The position numbers and the translations under genes are program-made. 8,513 nt of DNA from NCBI GenBank assembly GCA_031254685.1, contig JAIRTZ010000127.1, positions 1-8,513 of the forward strand, in the 5' to 3' direction. This stretch comes from Methanomassiliicoccaceae archaeon. GTDB lineage: Archaea; Thermoplasmatota; Thermoplasmata; Methanomassiliicoccales; Methanomethylophilaceae. Below are positions 5,939 to 8,513 of this stretch, one piece after another (within the stretch, counting starts at the first letter, position 1; each line of letters opens with the position of its first letter). Under the pieces are notes generated by a model, which ran no database searches, had not been told where the DNA came from, and was given only the letters and a program-made list of their open reading frames with translations.

Positions 5939-6214
5939 ATGGCGATAACGGTAGACGATGAGGTGAAGGCGTTCATAATCTCGGAGGGCATGGATTTCAG
6001 GCTCTCCACGACATGCAGCGGCCCGGCCCTCGTGTCCACGATCATAAAACCTCCGAAGAGCACCGACATCAAGATAGAGATCGGTGACGGCCGCATGCTT
6101 TACATATCGGACGTTCAGAGGCACTTCATCACACGGATAACGATTGACATGGTCTACGACCCCGAAAAATTATTCTCGTGCTCCGCTCTCAGTACGATGC
6201 GTAACCTTTACTGA
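5939..6214 (+). CDS. Small A-type Fe-S carrier-like (HesB/IscA-related) protein
   Basis: A 91-residue protein. Its order of elements resembles HesB/IscA A-type carriers: a short N-terminal helix, an FRLSTTCSGP segment matching the conserved CSG motif (Cys26), a DIKIEIGD stretch, a LYIS segment, ITRITIDMVYD matching the region before the C-terminal cysteines, and FSCSAL with one Cys (Cys81). Classical A-type proteins have a CGC pair at this end; here only one Cys remains, so two of the three usual cluster ligands are present. It may bind metal or a cluster differently, or be a degenerate relative with another role. AGGAG at 5930-5934 supports the start at 5939. It appears monocistronic, with a GC-rich inverted repeat after it. 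Family similarity is judged by eye; function is not established. Confidence 0.5.
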   Translation: MAITVDDEVKAFIISEGMDFRLSTTCSGPALVSTIIKPPKSTDIKIEIGDGRMLYISDVQRHFITRITIDMVYDPEKLFSCSALSTMRNLY

Positions 6215-6221
6215 ACGCGTT

Positions 6222-6244
6222 CCGCGCGGACAGATGTCGCGCGG
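6222..6244. repeat. GC-rich inverted repeat after the Fe-S carrier-like gene
   Basis: CCGCGCG (6222-6228) pairs perfectly with CGCGCGG (6238-6244) around a nine-base loop, starting eight bases after the stop of the upstream gene. No T run follows, so it is not a standard intrinsic terminator; it could slow polymerase or protect the 3' end of the message. Confidence 0.4.
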
Positions 6245-6251
6245 CGTACAA

Positions 6252-6262
6252 AAAGATAAAAT
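6252..6262 (+). promoter_or_regulatory. TATA-like element of the membrane PH-domain gene
   Basis: AAAGATAAAAT is centred about 29 bases upstream of the ATG at 6286 in the only A/T-rich patch of this gap. No good Shine-Dalgarno lies just before the ATG, which again favours a leaderless transcript. Confidence 0.4.
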
Positions 6263-6285
6263 CGGGAACAGGGATACATTGTCCG

Positions 6286-7155
6286 ATGGCTGACGGGAAC
6301 AGGAAGAGAGAGGCATTGTTCATGCTCATCCTATGGTGCACCGTCCCGTTGGTCGCGCTGCTGTACGATCTGCCCTCCGTCGGTACGGAACTCCTGCTGT
6401 GGTTCTCCGTGGTCTACAGCGGGATATTCTTCTTCTGCGGACTGCCGATATTCATGGGTCACGTGCATCTTCTGTCCGGATTCAATATGATGAGCCCGAA
6501 AGAAAGGAGCAGGTACGATATCGATAAGGTATGCAGATTCACAGGGCTCAGTATGTTCGTCATATCGATGGCGACCTTTTACACAGCATTGCTGTCATTG
6601 ATCGCCGGGAATGAGGCCCTGCTGCTGTGGGCCATAATACTGCTGCCGGTCGCCGGAGCGATAGCCATCGTGATCGTTCTGAACGGAAAGAGGTTCAAAC
6701 GCGACCCGGCCTGGCCGGATGCGAACACCGCGGAGGACGCGGGAGGAAGGCGATACGCGAAATTGGTCATTGCCGCGGTGCTGATAATATCCGCCGTCGC
6801 GGTCATCGGCGTGGTCCTGCTTTCGATATCCGGGAACGTCAGCGCATCGATCGATGACGACGGGCTGCAGGTCAGCGCACCGATGATGAGCAGATCGATA
6901 GATCACGCGGACATCGTTTCCGTTGAGTTCCGTGAAAGCTTTGACATCGGCACCCGTACCAACGGGTTCGGGGGCATGAACATAAGCAGCGGCACCTTCA
7001 GGAACGCCGAATTCGGGAGTTACGATCTGGCCGTGAATAACGGCGTGGACGCATTCATTGTCGTAACTCCGTCAAGCGGAAAAGTATTGGTGTTCAATTC
7101 GGGATCCGTTGAAAGGACACTCGATCTCTATGACGAACTGTCCGGAAGGCTGTGA
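6286..7155 (+). CDS. Membrane protein: DUF3784-like helices plus C-terminal PH-like domain
   Basis: A 289-residue protein with about five membrane helices (near 11-27, 35-57, 84-106, 110-132 and 158-182). The loop SGFNMMSPKERSRYDIDKVC after the second helix resembles the MSxxExxxYD segment of DUF3784-type membrane proteins common in Firmicutes and gut archaea. After the last helix comes a roughly 100-residue soluble domain (185-289) rich in beta-strand patterns, with SIDDDGL, a D-x-V-E stretch, a glycine-rich loop (226-236) and a final helix ERTLDLYDEL. This matches the bacterial PH-like domain often attached to such helices. There is no catalytic motif; function is unknown, perhaps membrane or cell-envelope sensing. 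It is monocistronic and convergent with the thiI-like gene. Confidence 0.65.
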   Translation: MADGNRKREALFMLILWCTVPLVALLYDLPSVGTELLLWFSVVYSGIFFFCGLPIFMGHVHLLSGFNMMSPKERSRYDIDKVCRFTGLSMFVISMATFYTALLSLIAGNEALLLWAIILLPVAGAIAIVIVLNGKRFKRDPAWPDANTAEDAGGRRYAKLVIAAVLIISAVAVIGVVLLSISGNVSASIDDDGLQVSAPMMSRSIDHADIVSVEFRESFDIGTRTNGFGGMNISSGTFRNAEFGSYDLAVNNGVDAFIVVTPSSGKVLVFNSGSVERTLDLYDELSGRL

Positions 7156-7194
7156 TGCGCGCCGGCCGGCGGACGTGCGCGACCGACCGAACAA

Positions 7195-7821
7195 TTATCG
7201 GATGCGGACCGCGGAGTCCGCAGAATCTCTGACCATATCTTCGAAAGGGATCGACGACTGCATCGACGCGACCTTGCGCGGATCGGCCTCTGTGATAGGT
7301 CTTTGCGGAAGCACGCCGCAAGGGGACTCGTGAAGTATCGAGATCTCATAAGTTCCGATCTCCTTCGCGATCGCCTCGATCTCCAGTTTATCGAGGCCGA
7401 TCAGCGGCCTGAGCACAGGGAAATCAAGGCCTGACGATTCTGAGCGTATATTCTTCAGCGTCTGCGAGGCCACCTGGCCCAGCGAGTCGCCCATGACGAT
7501 CCCGGCGCACCCGTTCCTCACTGCGAATTCTTTGGCGACGTGCATCATCATCCTTTTGCAGAGGACGCACTGGTAGCTGCTGTCGCATCCTTTCCTGATG
7601 AGCGACTGATTCTTCCCGTGGTCGGCTGAATATAACGGTATCCCGCGTCCCGTCACGGCGCTCAGGCGTTCCGCGATCGATCTTACTTTATCGATGCATC
7701 TGCCGTCCGTGTGCGGACGGTTGTCCATATGCAGCAATACGACGTCGGCTCCGAGCGCGCCCATCTTATATGCGGCAACGGGAGAATCGATTCCGCCGGA
7801 CACCAAAGCGACGAGTCTCAT
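7195..7821 (-). CDS. ThiI-like tRNA 4-thiouridine synthetase, PP-loop domain only
   Basis: A 208-residue protein corresponding to the adenylating (AANH/PP-loop) domain of ThiI, which activates U8 of tRNA for thiolation and in some species also serves thiazole synthesis. Visible motifs are the PP-loop SGGIDSPVAAY (8-18), YQCVLCKRMMM (84-93), IVMGDSLGQVASQTLKNI (108-125) and RPLIGLDKLEIEAIAKEIG (138-156). Cys85, Cys88 and Cys168 form the CxxC plus distal Cys set reported to hold an Fe-S cluster in archaeal ThiI. Full-length ThiI has about 170 residues of ferredoxin-like and THUMP domains before the PP-loop; here the gene starts eight residues before it, one base after the csl4 stop, and there is no rhodanese domain. 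GTGATC at 7829-7834 may act as ribosome binding site. RNA recognition would need a separate protein, or this is a paralogue with another substrate. Confidence 0.85.
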   Translation of the reverse strand: MRLVALVSGGIDSPVAAYKMGALGADVVLLHMDNRPHTDGRCIDKVRSIAERLSAVTGRGIPLYSADHGKNQSLIRKGCDSSYQCVLCKRMMMHVAKEFAVRNGCAGIVMGDSLGQVASQTLKNIRSESSGLDFPVLRPLIGLDKLEIEAIAKEIGTYEISILHESPCGVLPQRPITEADPRKVASMQSSIPFEDMVRDSADSAVRIR

Positions 7822-7822
7822 G

Positions 7823-8386
7823 TCAGAAGATCACATTGCCGTAATCGTCCGCCAGTTTCCTCGGGAACGATCGGTCGCACTGTTCGCAGTAAAGCTGCGT
7901 TTTTCCCTTCCTTGTCAGTTCGGTCTTGCATTTGCCGCATAACGAAATGACAACGCCGAAGTGCTCGTCCTTCGTCGATAACTGCAGCGACGGCTTTATG
8001 CCGATGACCCTCGCCCTTATGCGGTCCCCTTTTCTCAATTCCTTGGAAACGTCATCCGTGTAACCCGGAGAGATCTTTGAGACGTGTATCGTCGCATACG
8101 TCTCGCCGCCTATATCCCTCAGTCTTCCGTCAACGGCGACGACGTCCGCCGTCGCCATCGTCGGTTTCGTGTCCGCGATGATCGCGAACACCACGTCGCC
8201 TTCCTTGAGTATGTTCGGGGGATTCGGAGATATGACGCGCGCGGTCATCTCCTCGGGGTCCAATTCCAAAATGCCAATCTGGCTTGCGTAAATTATGCCG
8301 TCGGACGCGAACGTGCCGTCCGATGCCAAATACTCTTCCTCCACGGCCACTTCGTCGCCGGGGAATACCTCTCTTTTCTCTTTCAT
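7823..8386 (-). CDS. csl4: Archaeal exosome RNA-binding subunit Csl4
   Basis: A 187-residue cap subunit of the archaeal exosome, which feeds RNA into the Rrp41/Rrp42 ring for 3'-5' degradation or tailing. The N-terminal segment FPGDEVAVEEEYLASDGTF (8-26) is the family signature and is followed by a small beta domain. A central S1-like RNA-binding domain spans about 62-148, with KEGDVVFAII at its start and KGDRIRARVIGIKPSLQLS later in the fold. The C-terminal zinc ribbon has Cys150, Cys153, Cys167 and Cys170 (CGKC...CEQC). AAGGTGA at 8394-8400 is a good Shine-Dalgarno seven bases before the ATG. The thiI-like gene follows after a single base, so the two are co-transcribed, linking RNA decay with tRNA modification. 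Confidence 0.92.
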   Translation of the reverse strand: MKEKREVFPGDEVAVEEEYLASDGTFASDGIIYASQIGILELDPEEMTARVISPNPPNILKEGDVVFAIIADTKPTMATADVVAVDGRLRDIGGETYATIHVSKISPGYTDDVSKELRKGDRIRARVIGIKPSLQLSTKDEHFGVVISLCGKCKTELTRKGKTQLYCEQCDRSFPRKLADDYGNVIF

Positions 8387-8393
8387 CTGAAAT

Positions 8394-8400
8394 TCACCTT
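8394..8400 (-). promoter_or_regulatory. Shine-Dalgarno of csl4
   Basis: On the minus strand AAGGTGA lies seven bases upstream of the csl4 ATG. It shows that csl4 has a leader, unlike idsA-type, nob1 and the PH-domain genes here, and so argues for a promoter further upstream. Confidence 0.6.
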
Positions 8401-8462
8401 ATCAATATCATAATGATGTCAATGTTATGTTCCGCTTTGCTGTGGAACGTGAACGTATGCGG

Positions 8463-8471
8463 TATATTAAA
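8463..8471 (-). promoter_or_regulatory. TATA box, probable csl4-thiI promoter
   Basis: TTTAATATA on the minus strand is the best archaeal TATA match in the window. Transcription would start near 8440-8445, giving a leader of about 55 bases that includes the Shine-Dalgarno and, at its 5' end, an inverted repeat GTTCC (8429-8433) / GGAAC (8444-8448). The flanks make it near-palindromic (GGTATATTAAACC), so it might also serve a plus-strand gene beyond the right edge. A weaker TTATGATATT nearer the ATG is an alternative. Confidence 0.5.
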
Positions 8472-8513
8472 CCTATAGCTTCTGCGGAAACATATCTCGC
8501 GCCCCGCGGACGT

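Noticed and set aside
7156..7194. GC-rich palindrome GCCGGCCGGC between convergent genes as a bidirectional terminator
   Set aside because: There is no T run on either strand next to it; the short palindrome is expected in such GC-rich sequence.
1..8513. Mobile element, prophage or CRISPR array
   Set aside because: There is no transposase, integrase, terminal repeats, target duplication or regularly spaced repeats; all recognised genes are chromosomal housekeeping types.

Overview
The window looks like an archaeal chromosome segment, most likely from a Thermoplasmata methanogen of the order Methanomassiliicoccales. The domain call rests on an Fpo-type (F420H2 dehydrogenase-like) complex I operon, an ether-lipid-type prenyl synthase and geranylgeranyl reductase, the rRNA nuclease Nob1, the exosome subunit Csl4, an archaeal-type ThiI, and TATA boxes placed so that several mRNAs would be leaderless. 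The order is an inference: fpoN is the last gene of the fpo cluster (no fpoO follows it here) and none of the ten visible genes ends in TAG (nine TGA, one TAA), as expected where TAG is reserved for pyrrolysine. No 16S or mcr gene is present to prove it.

Layout. 1-2990 (+): the last codons of an fpoL-like gene, then fpoM and fpoN, two proton-pumping antiporter-like membrane subunits, coupled by close spacing and a 4-base overlap. 2991-3103: an oligo-T run and a hairpin plus T6 terminator, then a TATA box. 3104-5158 (+): a two-gene unit for a polyprenyl diphosphate synthase and a geranylgeranyl reductase family flavoprotein. 5159-5620 (-): nob1, with its stop codon directly abutting that of the reductase. 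5621-5938: a 318-base gap with several inverted repeats and no convincing gene. 5939-6214 (+): a small A-type Fe-S carrier-like (HesB/IscA-related) protein. 6286-7155 (+): a membrane protein with a DUF3784-like N-terminal part and a PH-like C-terminal domain. 7195-8386 (-): an operon of csl4 followed one base later by a thiI-like gene lacking THUMP. 8387-8513: the csl4 promoter region.

How the genes fit together. FpoM/N belong to the energy-conserving membrane complex. The next two genes make and saturate isoprenoid chains. This could be core-lipid synthesis, but the synthase has small residues (Ala-Thr) before its first Asp-rich motif, as in long-chain prenyl synthases, where archaeal GGPP synthases usually carry a bulky aromatic. 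The Fpo - long-chain prenyl synthase - prenyl reductase order therefore suggests supply of a methanophenazine-like membrane electron carrier, in a lineage where the carrier is unsettled. That is the most interesting hypothesis here. The right half is RNA maturation and decay (Nob1, Csl4) and tRNA thiolation (ThiI). I saw no mobile element, CRISPR array, tRNA or rRNA.
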